DNA from: HyVt-477 sp965224605
GTDB taxonomy: Bacteria; Pseudomonadota; Gammaproteobacteria; Thiotrichales; Thiotrichaceae
Assembly (NCBI GenBank): GCA_965224605.1
Contig: CBDCZP010000010.1
Location: forward strand, 260,158-324,157
Direction of reading: 5' to 3'
Length of the DNA stretch: 64,000 nucleotides
Within the stretch, counting starts at the first letter, position 1, and the number at the start of each line of letters is the position of its first letter. A program made the position numbers and the translations under genes. The notes under the pieces are model-generated. The model ran no database searches. It was not told the DNA's origin and was given only the letters and a program-made list of their open reading frames with translations. This document shows positions 54,940 to 63,166 of this stretch, piece by piece.

Positions 54940-55230
54940 TTTTTAGTAATTCATTCTCCATGGTCAAGCGATGCAGTTCTTTTTCTAGTGCTTGAAGCGT
55001 GTGTTATCTGAAGTGCTTTTAGGGGGGTGAATAGATTTTCGGCGTTTATCAGCCATAAGTTTTCCTTCTCTATATTCCTTTCGCCATCGTGACAGCATAT
55101 AGGGATGAATATCTAGTGATGATGCAACCCCCTTCACTGTCTCAGACTCTAATAATGAAAGGTGAACGGTGGTGACTTTGAAGTGCTGGGTATATGCTGC
55201 TGTCTTCTTGTGTTGTGTAAATTGGGCCAT
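54940..55230 (-). pseudogene. IS3-family transposase OrfA, frameshifted
   Basis: First 75 codons are normal (AYTQHFKVTTVHLSLLESET, VKGVASSLDIHPYMLSRWRK, HTH). Then SDNTRFKH-stop; a shift of one frame near 54995-55005 restores TLQALEKELHRLTMENELLK, the expected leucine-zipper helix, followed by the slippery KK codons. The single frameshift would prevent OrfAB fusion unless it is a sequencing error. Confidence 0.8.
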
Positions 55231-55304
55231 GTGGACTCCTAAAGTTAGTTAGGTTTTTTTGTCCACTTAAACGGGGCAAGTTCATTGTCCCTTCGAACGT
55301 CTTG

Positions 55305-55913
55305 TTATGTCTTTATGGTTACTGCCTTTAGGAATTTACTTTGTAACAATGATTCAATAAAGCAATCATCAGCTCCAATAGCACTTTTTCTAACTAAGTT
55401 TAGTGCTTCTAAGTTAGCAATAGATTGAGATATTTGCTCTTCAGAAAATTTAGATTTTAACTCTGTATCTTTTATTAGTAAGTATGCATCATCATGTTTG
55501 TCTTCCCTTATATGAAAGTGCTTTCCTTTTATTTTTAGGAGGATTTCTTTATCAATTGGTGAAATTTTTCTCAATATATCAATGAAGATAAGAGGAGGTT
55601 CAATACTATTCGGAGAATTTGCGTTTAGTAGCAAGTTCGCCCACATTTCTTGTATTGTTGCGTTATCTTCTTTCGATGCTTCAATGATCCATTCATAACC
55701 AAATTTCTTTGCATAGACTTTACGCTCTGATGATGTAAGACCTTGCTCTTCACATGCAGAGTTGAACATATCAACTGTTCTAGTTAGGTTTTGTATTCTC
55801 CATTCAACGAAATTTCGCCCTATAATATTTCCTGCCCATACACCAAGTACATTAGATATCTTAACTATCGACTGTTCAATTAGTTTAGCTGTTGTTTGAT
55901 CAAGATCAGGCAT
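55305..55913 (-). CDS. cassette protein, DUF4393/Abi-alpha-like
   Basis: 202 aa, soluble, helical. The middle segment NATIQEMWANLLLNANSPNS then IEPPLIFIDILRKISPIDKE follows the 'xMWANLLAxA...xPxFxxIxxxMSPLDxxIL' pattern of DUF4393 (Abi-alpha) proteins. An N-terminal WAGNIIGRNFVEWRIQNLTR resembles their linker region. Members have been tied to abortive-infection phage resistance in Lactococcus-type Abi systems. Its TAA stop lies within the R'' core of attC 3, marking it as a cassette gene. Assignment is by pattern only. Confidence 0.6.
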   Translation of the reverse strand: MPDLDQTTAKLIEQSIVKISNVLGVWAGNIIGRNFVEWRIQNLTRTVDMFNSACEEQGLTSSERKVYAKKFGYEWIIEASKEDNATIQEMWANLLLNANSPNSIEPPLIFIDILRKISPIDKEILLKIKGKHFHIREDKHDDAYLLIKDTELKSKFSEEQISQSIANLEALNLVRKSAIGADDCFIESLLQSKFLKAVTIKT

Positions 55914-55980
55914 ATTTACATATCATTTCTTAAAGAGGTTAAATTTTACTATTTTTACAATAAAATAAATTGGAGAGTAA

Positions 55981-56259
55981 TCACCTATCTTCTTTTTGAT
56001 GCCATATTCTAAGAACATAAATTGTTTGTTCAAGTGCTAGATACCTTATGTGATAGTCATTTATGTATATATCACGCATTATATCTGGATCTAGCGCATC
56101 CTTCACTTCGAACCCCATTTTAGGAAATTCAGTTAAATCTGAAATACCATCAACTAGCTCTGATGAAATACGTTGAGCTGCTTCTGGATTTTTGGCTTCA
56201 ATGAATTCTTTTAATCTGATTAAATCATCTAGTGCCTCCTTGGTGTATTTTAGCTTCAT
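55981..56259 (-). CDS. RelE/ParE-type toxin
   Basis: 92 aa. MKLKYTKEALDDLIRLKEFI, AAQRISSELVDGISDLTEFP, then VKDALDPDIMRDIYINDYHI and RYLALEQTIYVLRIWHQKED. The RxxxxxxYxIRY...VLRIWHxRED ending is the ParE family signature. ATGA overlap with the upstream antitoxin. Probably a gyrase poison, by family; target not provable here. Intact. Confidence 0.9.
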   Translation of the reverse strand: MKLKYTKEALDDLIRLKEFIEAKNPEAAQRISSELVDGISDLTEFPKMGFEVKDALDPDIMRDIYINDYHIRYLALEQTIYVLRIWHQKEDR

Positions 56260-56522
56260 AGGACTGGGGGTTTCTGTTTATTTTCAGTTCCCCAACTTTT
56301 TAACCAAGTATGAACTTCCTCTCCATCAATAACCTCTCCTTTTTTTATTGACTCTATTGCTTCTAATGTTTCTCTCCATTTTTGTGAATTAGATTTATGA
56401 CGAGAGAGGTATTCTTTTACTGCTTCATTTATGAGCCAATTCCTACTACGGCTTAGTTTATCTGCTAATTCTTCTAATGGTTTTTTTAGGTCTTCTTGAA
56501 TTCTAACGCTTGTTACACTCAT
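56256..56522 (-). CDS. ribbon-helix-helix (CopG/ParD-type) antitoxin
   Basis: 88 aa. N-terminal RHH: SVTSVRIQEDLKKPLEELAD, KLSRSRNWLINEAVKEYLSR. The C-terminal acidic tail (ESIKKGEVIDGEEVHTWLKS) contains the 'GEVIDGEEVxxWLxSWGT' element common to ParD antitoxins. Neutralises the overlapping ParE-like toxin and should repress its own promoter just upstream. Confidence 0.9.
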   Translation of the reverse strand: MSVTSVRIQEDLKKPLEELADKLSRSRNWLINEAVKEYLSRHKSNSQKWRETLEAIESIKKGEVIDGEEVHTWLKSWGTENKQKPPVL

Positions 56523-56621
56523 GATATTGTACCTCTGTTACTGTAGAAATACATTGTAATACAAAGTAATAAACTATTCTATATTTTCTGAAACAGAACA
56601 TATGGTAATGCTTTACGGACA

Positions 56622-56747
56622 TAACGCCAAATTAAGGGGCTTTTCGGACAGACATAACGGAAGATTAATCAAAGATAAACTTTCAGAATGTACTGAACGA
56701 AAATCAACCGCTGAGTAGAAAAGTCCCTCTTCAATTTACTTGTTAGA
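56622..56747 (-). repeat. attC site 4 (intact)
   Basis: TAACGCCAAATTAAGGGGCT at the left, AGTCCCTCTTCAATTTACTT then GTTAG at the right, middle containing CAACCGCTGAG. 126 bp. Confidence 0.92.
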
Positions 56748-57051
56748 AGCTGCTTGTTCAGCGCACAAAAGAAAAACTACACTTGTAATAAGTGCTGTGG
56801 TTTTTTGGGCTTGGGTTAAACTGTGAATACGCTACCGCCCTTGGATTTTTGCTAGATGTCCACAGGCAAGAAACACTTGATTTTGTAGACAGGGAAGCAT
56901 TATTTTTAGAATTCACATACTATAGATAGTAGCTATATTGCCCTGATATTATTATGTTAATTTAGCATTAATCTTCATTCACGGAAAGTAATAGCGATGA
57001 TAGATTTTGTAATAATTGTTACCACCTGAATCTAGAAATTGTAATTCTTTC

Positions 57052-57106
57052 TTGACGTGGATTTTGAAAACAGCTTTAATGTGTATAAATTATTTAATTT
57101 ATACAC
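57052..57106 (+). promoter_or_regulatory. vapBC promoter and 26-bp palindromic operator
   Basis: -35 TTGACG (57052-57057), 17-base spacer, -10 TTTAAT (57075-57080). Immediately after is a perfect palindrome, GTGTATAAATTA-TT-TAATTTATACAC split as 12+2+12 (57081-57106), then GAGG and the vapB ATG. A VapB-bound operator covering +1 is strongly suggested. Confidence 0.82.
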
Positions 57107-57116
57107 AGAGGCTCAT

Positions 57117-57311
57117 ATGCGCACGAATATTGTTATAGATGATAGTTTGATGAATGATGCACTGAAATTGACAGGCTTAAAAACAAAACGAGAAGCTGTT
57201 GAATTGGGACTTAAGACTTTAGTCAATTTAAAAATGCAAGAGAATGTCAAAAACTTCAGAGGCAAATTACATTGGGAAGGCGACCTTGATAAAATGAGGA
57301 TTGATAATTGA
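57117..57311 (+). CDS. vapB: VapB-type antitoxin
   Basis: 64 aa from MRTNIVIDDSLMNDALKLTG; an upstream in-frame ATG lies before the promoter's operator and is rejected. 'RTNIVIDDxLMxxAxxLTGLKTKREAVELGLKTLV' is the VapB DNA-binding signature. The C-terminal FRGKLHWEGDLDKMR is the toxin-binding tail. Read on the plus strand, opposite to the other cassettes, with its own promoter. Overlaps vapC by four bases. Confidence 0.93.
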   Translation: MRTNIVIDDSLMNDALKLTGLKTKREAVELGLKTLVNLKMQENVKNFRGKLHWEGDLDKMRIDN

Positions 57312-57706
57312 TATTTGTTGACTCTAGTGTTTGGATTGATTATTTCAATGGCACTCAAACTCTTGAAACTAATACACTCAATAGTTTGTTAGGCAAAGAA
57401 CCAATAGCTGTTGGTGACTTAGTTCTTACAGAGGTTCTACAAGGTTTTAGACATGACCGTGAATACGAGACGGCTAAAAGATTACTAATGGCATTTAGTG
57501 CTTTTGAACTTGCGGGACAAAATATAGCCCTTAAAAGTGCTGATAATTTTCGTTTTTTACGAAAGAAAGGAGTTACTGTCAGGAAAACTATTGATGTAAT
57601 AATTGCTACTTTTTGTATTGAAAACAACTTTCCTTTACTTCACTCAGATAAAGATTTCGACCCATTTCAAGAATATTTAAAATTGCAGGTTATACAGTCG
57701 CAATAA
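57308..57706 (+). CDS. vapC: VapC-type PIN-domain RNase toxin
   Basis: 132 aa. Starts MIFVDSSVWIDYFNGTQTLE (first catalytic aspartate). GDLVLTEVLQGFRHDREYET holds the conserved glutamate, and VRKTIDVIIATFCIENNFPL with LLHSDKDFDPF holds the C-terminal acidic residues. Intact and of family length. VapC toxins cleave tRNA or rRNA. ATGA overlap with vapB. Confidence 0.94.
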   Translation: MIFVDSSVWIDYFNGTQTLETNTLNSLLGKEPIAVGDLVLTEVLQGFRHDREYETAKRLLMAFSAFELAGQNIALKSADNFRFLRKKGVTVRKTIDVIIATFCIENNFPLLHSDKDFDPFQEYLKLQVIQSQ

Positions 57707-57777
57707 CTTACTGCTGATAATCATTCTTACACTTTCGGAACTATAAGCGGTCACTCTGTTGGATAATTACTGGCTTC

Positions 57778-57903
57778 TAACGCCAAATTGAGGGGCTTTT
57801 TGGACAGACGGAGATGAAGGTAACTCTAAGATAAACTACTAGAATGCACTAAACTCAAATCAACCGCTGAGTAAAAAAGTCCCTCTCGAATTTAATTGTT
57901 AGG
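57778..57903 (-). repeat. attC site 5 (intact)
   Basis: TAACGCCAAATTGAGGGGCT ... AAAAAAGTCCCTCTCGAATT ... TTGTTAGGC. 126 bp; the cleanest example of the consensus. Confidence 0.93.
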
Positions 57904-57925
57904 CATTTATAATTATTTCAATAGC

Positions 57926-58315
57926 TTATCTTTGTGAGTAACACTTCCAGTACGAAAGCACTGTAGGATACTTAGAATGGAATTTTTCACCTTGAAATAA
58001 ATGACGAGTCTTGCTTAAACCAACATAACCACCAAGCTGATTTTTTGCATTGTATTTAACTTCAACAACCCACCCAAACACTTCACGTCCCCGCTCATCA
58101 GTGCATCTAGAAAATACTGGTTTAGTAGCAGTAAAGTCAATTACACTTCTTGGATCAGAGAGATTTTCTTTCATATATTGTTTTATTGTTTTTAAATAAT
58201 TTCTTGGAGCTAGGGATGTAGCACCTTTTTGGGAGCCTTTACGCTTAAGTACTCTAGGATCATTTTTAAGAGCGGGAGAGAGAACATCAAAATCATTAAT
58301 GATTTTTGCATACAC
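57926..58315 (-). CDS. hypothetical cassette protein
   Basis: 129 aa, basic (pI high by eye), no signal peptide or membrane span. Contains PRNYLKTIKQYMKENLSDPR, SVIDFTATKPVFSRCTDERG and REVFGWVVEVKYNAKNQLGG followed by YVGLSKTRHLF. The last part reads like a secretion-chaperone-free beta-sheet domain, but I do not recognise the family. Its stop is 23 bases before attC 5, so it is the cassette gene read in the array direction. Intact and plausible as a real gene. Confidence 0.68.
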   Translation of the reverse strand: MYAKIINDFDVLSPALKNDPRVLKRKGSQKGATSLAPRNYLKTIKQYMKENLSDPRSVIDFTATKPVFSRCTDERGREVFGWVVEVKYNAKNQLGGYVGLSKTRHLFQGEKFHSKYPTVLSYWKCYSQR

Positions 58316-58932
58316 AATAGCAGATAATTGAGCATGTCCTGACTTTTTACTTTAGTGCATGGGGGAAATCACTATAATTACTCCCGAACCAACTATCAAC
58401 AAGGGGCCATAGTATCTTCAAAATAGAATTCACGTAAGATAGCTCTTATTTGTTGCTTTAAGACCCTCAAGTTTCAGATATCATTCAAAACAGGTAAATT
58501 AACCGACAGGATTAATGACATTTGCACCCATTGGCTTTAGGTAGCCTGTTTTCAAGAGCTTGCCTATACCAAGATTACCTGGCTTTGAGCACTGTTGAAT
58601 GTCTCTTTTTCAAACAGCGCTGCCCTTCAAATTGCCGAGAGCGCACAATCGAACCAACTAAAGCATGGAGCGGTGATGTTACACCAATAGTCAGGTATGA
58701 TGTACCATGGGATTTGATATTCCCTGTCTTGCTTCAATGAGGGATTGGACTCGCCGATCAAGAACATCAGTACTAAGTAATAACATGGTTAAAAAGAATA
58801 TTTCATTCTGCCCAAGCTTTGATGACTTAAATATATGGACAATTGTACAAGACAATTGCTATAATCAATATTAGATACAAGGCTATTGACAAATTGTTCT
58901 TGATATGGAATCAGGGAGCTGTTCTTACCCAC
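58316..58932. other. gap within the cassette, no supported gene
   Basis: A 72-codon plus-strand frame (58522-58740) has neither ribosome site nor recognisable family. The rest is AT-rich. It may be the 5' part of a cassette broken by the IS3 insertion that follows. Confidence 0.5.
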
Positions 58933-58949
58933 GAAAACCGGACACGCTA

Positions 58950-59809
58950 TTAGTTAGGTTTTGCTTCAAAGTCATTCGGACTCATATAGCCTATAGCTGA
59001 GTGCCGTCTAACGCTATTGGATAGAATAACTCAATATACTCAAAAATACCGGCATGAGCCTCATTAACTGTCTGGTAATTCTCTGCATAGATGAGCTCTA
59101 CTTTCAATCTACCAAAGAAGGCTTCCATGGCTGCATTATCCCAACAGTTACCTTTGCGACTCATACTACATTGAATATGGTTATCCCGTAATACCTGTTG
59201 ATATTTATTACCTCTATATTGTACGCCACGATCTGAATGTATCAGTGCATTCTCTTCTAGTTTGCGTAAAGATATTGCCATGTTGAAGGCATCAACCACC
59301 AAGCTTTCTCTCATGTGATTGTCCAAAGCCCAGCCTATGATTTTACGGGAGTACAAGTCCATCACGACCGCTAGGTAGTGCCAGACCTTCCCCACTTTGA
59401 TGTAAGTAATATCAGACACCCACTTCAGGTTAGGAGCATCAACCGTGAACTGACGTTGTAATATATTATCCGCTACATTCGTTGAGGCTTCTACTGCGGG
59501 ACAATACTTAAAGCTTTTACCGTTACGGGCTTTTAATCCTTTTTCTTTTAAGAGTTTAGCAACAAAGTTAACACTGCAAGGGATATCTTTTTCAGTGAGT
59601 TCAATGGCTAATCGAGGTGCTCCATAACGTTTCTTGAATTTATCATAGTTCAGCTCAACCGCTCTTTCTACCAAGGCTCTACGTTCTGCCATTTCAGAGG
59701 GCTCTCGGTTTAACCAATCGTAGAAAGCAGATGTAGATACACTGAGTAATCGACACATCATGCTGACGCTATGGTGGTGTTGATAGGACTCTATTACCGC
59801 GTACTTCAC
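58950..59809 (-). pseudogene. IS3-family transposase OrfB, frameshifted near its end
   Basis: The first 265 codons are intact: MKYAVIESYQHHHSVSMMCR, NLKWVSDITYIKVGKVWHYL (first D), ALIHSDRGVQYRGNKYQQVL (second D) and RKGNCWDNAAMEAFFGRLKV (E). The frame then ends FYPIALDGTQL. A one-base shift near 59015 restores NSVRRHSAIGYMSPNDFEAK and a stop at 58950, so only the last about 22 residues are displaced. All catalytic residues remain. Confidence 0.88.
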
Positions 59810-60120
59810 AGGTCGTTCCTGGCAAAGTACGCCGTCGAATTTTTTTTAAGAAGTCTCGCTCCTCTCTAAGCATCTTATTCTCTTTTCGAAGCGCTCTCAT
59901 TTCTGCACTTTCATCTTTGGAGTAATCGACACCCTCAAATGTATTGAATTGTTTGTCAGTAAGCCGTTTAAACTGGTTTCTCCAGTTGTAGATTTGACAA
60001 CTACATTGATACCCAAATCACCAGCAACTCCTATGGCTGTATTTTCCGCCTAAATCAGCTAATCTTACTGCTTCTCTTCGATAAGTTTCTGAGTAATCAT
60101 TTGTCTTGTTTCTGGACATT
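59806..60120 (-). pseudogene. IS3-family transposase OrfA, frameshifted
   Basis: ATG 60120 with MSRNKTNDYSETYRREAVRL, then an extra A in GGAAAATAC breaks the frame before AIGVAGDLGIN. A second indel precedes QIYNWRNQFKRLTDKQFNTF. The zipper region AEMRALRKENKMLREERDFL is readable in a third segment. At least two frameshifts. Relative of the intact OrfA at 49524-49832. Confidence 0.85.
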
Positions 60121-60186
60121 TTTAACACCTCTTTTGTGTAGTTTACTACGTTAAGAAGTGTCCGGTTTTGGAGAGTCAACTCTATT

Positions 60187-60316
60187 GCCTAATGTCAAAT
60201 TAAGGGGCTTGTTGACATCGAAGGCACTGCACTTGAAGCTACGATAAACGTACAGAATGCAATTAAAGTAACTCAACCGCTAATTCAACAGAGTCCCTCT
60301 TGAATTTACTGGGTAG
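60187..60316 (-). repeat. attC site 6
   Basis: CCTAATGTCAAATTAAGGGG CTTGTTGAC at the left; CAGAGTCCCTCTTGAATTTA CTGGGTAGC at the right. Both cores are degenerate (TAATGTC; GGGTAG), so recombination activity is doubtful. Confidence 0.8.
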
Positions 60317-61539
60317 CTTCCAGATGGTTGATTACGACAAGGTATTGGGTACTCTAAAGATACCTCTGAATAGAATCATAAATATCACCCTTCATACATG
60401 TAAGATATTCAAGATAGAGCCAATAGCCCTACGCTTTTATGGTAGATCTAGCGCCATGATATAATACAAAGACCAAACTGGATGTTCTTCTATAGACTCA
60501 GCATCTATTCTGTAATACAGAGGTTTTTACCAGTTTTACTTAAGTTCTTAGCGCTCACACCACTTATAAGCTCATTCGATAAATTATCTCTTCTCATTCT
60601 TTCTGTACAGTCTGAACAAATTATCTGGTTATCACAACACTTTACAATGGATGTTTTTTATTCCATTTTTATCAAGTATCTTGGATACCTCTAGTTCTAA
60701 TCATGACTGAAATCAGTATCTTCGTATATTAATGGTATCACTATTAGAAAATATCTTATATTTATTGTGCCAGTATGCGTATCATATCCTTTTTAATATT
60801 TACGTTTTAGTATACGCGGGAGTTTACCTAAATAATTAACACCTTGTTTCTTCATATACATGATGAAAGGTTTAAATAGCACGATTATTACTTAGACGAC
60901 GAGAGTACCAGTTTTCTTCTATTTGGACGTTGATGATAGAAAGCATATAGAATCACCACTAAAATGAGTAGGTAACAGATACTTCAGAGGCTTGAAATCT
61001 AATAATTCCCAGTTCATGTCCATCTGAATCTTGATTTATTGAATAAATATGTATGTGACCCACAAGTGAAAAAAAATCAGAGTTAATGCAAAAAATATTT
61101 GTACTTGTCCAGCTCTAATAGGCATATGACCATCGATAGGGAAGCTTACTGTCAGATACTATATCCATGCATAGAAGAACTCGACATGTAGTCATTTATA
61201 AAGATAGCCCATAGTAACTATTATTAATTATGAACCAGGTCTATTCTAAATTGATAGACTTTATTACGAATAACCTTTAGCAAAGGAAATTCAAGTGATT
61301 AACAATGTTATAGCGAAAAATACCTCTAATGACAGTACTTTGTTGATTAAAGTTATTACTAATATCCATCATTAGCTCCATTTCCGTAATTAACCTGAAG
61401 TGAATAAGTACATCACAATCTAAACAAATAGTAATATAAACTCAATATGTTAGGGTCAGGTTTAGACTATTAGAACCTCTTTTTCGCTTTGCTGAAAGAT
61501 GCAACTTTGCATAACTTAACATCATTTGTAGTACAACTT
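60317..61539. other. long AT-rich stretch, no intact gene
   Basis: About 1.2 kb. Only a 70-codon frame (60482-60694) with no family resemblance or ribosome site. In 61450-61540 the minus strand carries a scrambled start of a BrnA gene (FSKAKKRGS). It looks like eroded cassette DNA. Confidence 0.5.
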
Positions 61540-61649
61540 TATTTACTTTCGATAAGCTTGTCGAGCTGAGATAAATCGAGTAATATCGCCGTTTCTATCC
61601 GTATGCATTAAAAACAATACCTCTAAAAAAGAACCTTTGGGTATCCCCT
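61540..61649 (-). pseudogene. BrnT toxin remnant
   Basis: The minus strand reads GIPKGSFLEVLFLMHTDRNG, DITRFISARQAYRK-stop-IKLYY, aligning with GMGSYLNILYVIHAERCGNS and TRIISARKADRKQIKQYY of the brnT at 52130-52411. The 5' half is cut off exactly at the left end of an IS3 element (TGAGCTAGTCC, 61650). A second, decayed brnTA cassette. Confidence 0.78.
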
Positions 61650-61715
61650 GAGCTAGTCCCACCCGTAATTAGAATTTTCCATCATACTTTTACCCCGTCA
61701 GTATGGAGGCAGCAA

Positions 61716-61900
61716 TGAAGAAAACACGCTATTTCGAAAGCCAGATTATCAAGATCCTAAAAGAAGTAGAGGCTGGACGTTCCGCCAAAGAAGTTTTCTA
61801 GCAGAATACGGTAACAGCCAAATTGAGGGGCTTATTATAACTGGCAGCAGTAAGTATGGAGTGAAGTTGAATCAACTGATGTGAAACTTCTAGACCTGAG
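61716..61900 (+). pseudogene. IS407-like OrfA, 5' fragment
   Basis: MKKTRYFESQIIKILKEVEA then GRSAKEVF and a stop; one frame over EYGNSQ, then YYNW and SKYGVKLNQLM are recognisable. Normal IS407-group OrfA reads 'REYGxSxATYYNWKSKYGGMEVxQL'. Several small indels precede the IS30 insertion. GGAGG lies before the ATG. Confidence 0.8.
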
Positions 61901-61904
61901 TTCC

Positions 61905-63055
61905 AATGAACTCAAATGCAACACTTAGACTGAGTAAAGAAGACATCGCAAGAATCTCGATAACTTTAAATTACCACAATTTAAAAGTTAGGAACCTACG
62001 ATGTCTTACACCCATTTAAGATAAAGATGATACGCTATTGTATATATTACTTATTGTTTCGATTATCACACCATCATAGACATTAGCAGATTCCCTAGAT
62101 AGATTCGCCACTACGGTCAGTAGAGATATAGAACGTGGCAACTTTCGCCAAAGTATTCCAGTCCATTGCTACCTAAAAGCCCCTTTATGAGACTATTTGC
62201 CAAATATTGTGAAGTCAATTGTCCTTGAGCAGCCAAGAGACTATCTGATAACCCCCTATTAGATGTTGTCATCAATTTTGATAGGAAAAGGACTCTCACT
62301 TGCGATTATTTCGGGTCGCTTAAACCGTGAATACAGAAGTTAGAAAATGCGAGCGAGTCCAGAAACTCATTTATCAGTGGCTGTATCTTGATACTACTGA
62401 TAGGGAGGGGTTTTTTACAAGAAGCTGGTGAGGCATCTCAAAAAGCGACGTAAACAGCGTCGTAGTGGGAAGAATTTCAAATATATATCCTTGACTTATT
62501 TTTAGCTGTCGATTTGATAAAAGACCCAAAATTAGTGGAAGCTAAAAAGCGTTCCGCATGATTCTGGTGAAAGCTGACTACAGTAGCCCCTGGAAATATC
62601 ACTAGGTGCAGCTTGCAACCCATGTTGAGAGATAATTGGATTTATTGTTTTCTTACTGGTTGGAAATCTTGAAAACAAAGGTTCAGAGAACTTGATGAAT
62701 AGCAGGCTATTGATGCATGTAAAGGCATAGATCCAGAACTAATATAGTCATTTACGGTTGATAATGGTAGTGAATTTTCCTATTTCAAACTACTCGAAAC
62801 CCCGACCAAGAGTGGAGGCTATTTTGCAATGATCCTTAAACACGCTATAGCGAAAGCCAGGATTGAATCAAGATACCTAACGGATTATTGAGGAGATATT
62901 TCCCTAGAGGCTGCAACGTTCATGCCATAGATGATAGTCTTATGCAAGAGGCAGTTGATAAACGGTAATCACCGCCCAAGGCACTGTATTATAGTACTGA
63001 ACACCTTACGTAAGTCTTATGGAGGACTATGACTGAAGCACTCTAGATGTTGAAT
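61905..63055 (+). pseudogene. decayed IS30-family element and transposase
   Basis: Starts MSYTHL at 62001 (typical IS30 start). The following recognisable blocks are scattered over frames: ATTVSRDIERGNF, YQWLYLDTTDREG (62370s), RHLKKRRKQRRSGKNFKYIS, SCRFDKRPK, and near the end NGLLRRYFPRGCNVHAIDDS, LMQEAVDKR and PPKALYYSTEHL. These are the ordered landmarks of IS30 transposases, with many stops and frameshifts. It interrupts the IS407-like orfA. Confidence 0.8.
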
Positions 63056-63059
63056 TCAT

Positions 63060-63166
63060 CTAAAAGAGGTTCAGCAAGAAAACAAAAGACTCAAGCAGAT
63101 GTTTGCCAATCTCAGCTTGGAGCACGAAGCCCTTAAGGATGTGCTCGGAAAAAAGCACTAACGGTG
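63060..63166 (+). pseudogene. IS407-like OrfA, 3' fragment
   Basis: LKEVQQENKRLKQMFANLSL then EHEALKDVLGKKH and stop: the leucine-zipper end of IS407-group OrfA. CTCGGAAAAAAGCAC contains A-AAA-AAG in frame, the expected -1 slippage site into orfB. Confidence 0.85.

Larger units (their letters stand above)
54015..55284 (-). mobile_element. IS3-family element in attC 3
   Basis: About 1270 bp. Imperfect terminal repeats TGATCTTGCCCCGAATAAGT (54015) and the complement of the sequence ending GGGGCAAGTTCA (55284): TGAACTTGCCCCGTTTAAGT. Carries orfA and orfB with a slippery A-AAA-AAG between them. No clear target duplication. Confidence 0.88.
53918..55309 (-). repeat. attC site 3, interrupted by an IS3-family element
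   Basis: Left part 53918-54014 (TAACGCAAAATTAAGGGGCT ... AACCGCTGAAG); right part 55285-55309 (TTGTCCCTTCGAACGTCTTG then TTATG). The insertion point lies near the second stem arm. Confidence 0.83.
58933..60171 (-). mobile_element. IS3-family element, second copy of the 49-kb type
   Basis: About 1240 bp. Ends CGAAAACCGGACACG (58932 on) and the complement of AAGTGTCCGGTTTTGGAG (60157-60173). A TGTGTAGTTTACTACGTTAA motif lies inside the right end; the same motif is the solitary IS end at 48957. Confidence 0.87.
49902..60316 (-). other. integron gene-cassette array (chromosomal integron type)
   Basis: Six repeats of about 126-130 bp share the imperfect-palindrome layout of VCR-like attC sites. 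On the minus strand each begins TAACA at the R'' core, has an arm GAGGGACTTTTT-like, a variable middle including TCAGCGGTTGA, the partner arm AGCCCCTTAATTTGGCGTTA-like, and ends GTTAG/GTTAT. They separate small unrelated genes rich in toxin-antitoxin pairs. Most genes are on the minus strand, and two have stop codons inside the attC R'' core (TAACA). Polarity places intI/attI to the right of the window. Confidence 0.88.

Noticed and set aside
58522..58740. 72-codon plus-strand frame in the integron gap
   Set aside because: No ribosome site, opposite to cassette polarity, and no recognisable motif.
61809..61830. Possible seventh attC beginning TAACAGCCAAATTGAGGGGC
   Set aside because: An 18-base match to one attC arm, but no partner arm or R'' core follows, and the flanks read as IS407-like OrfA (EYGNSQ ... 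YYNW). At most a fragment or a chance match.
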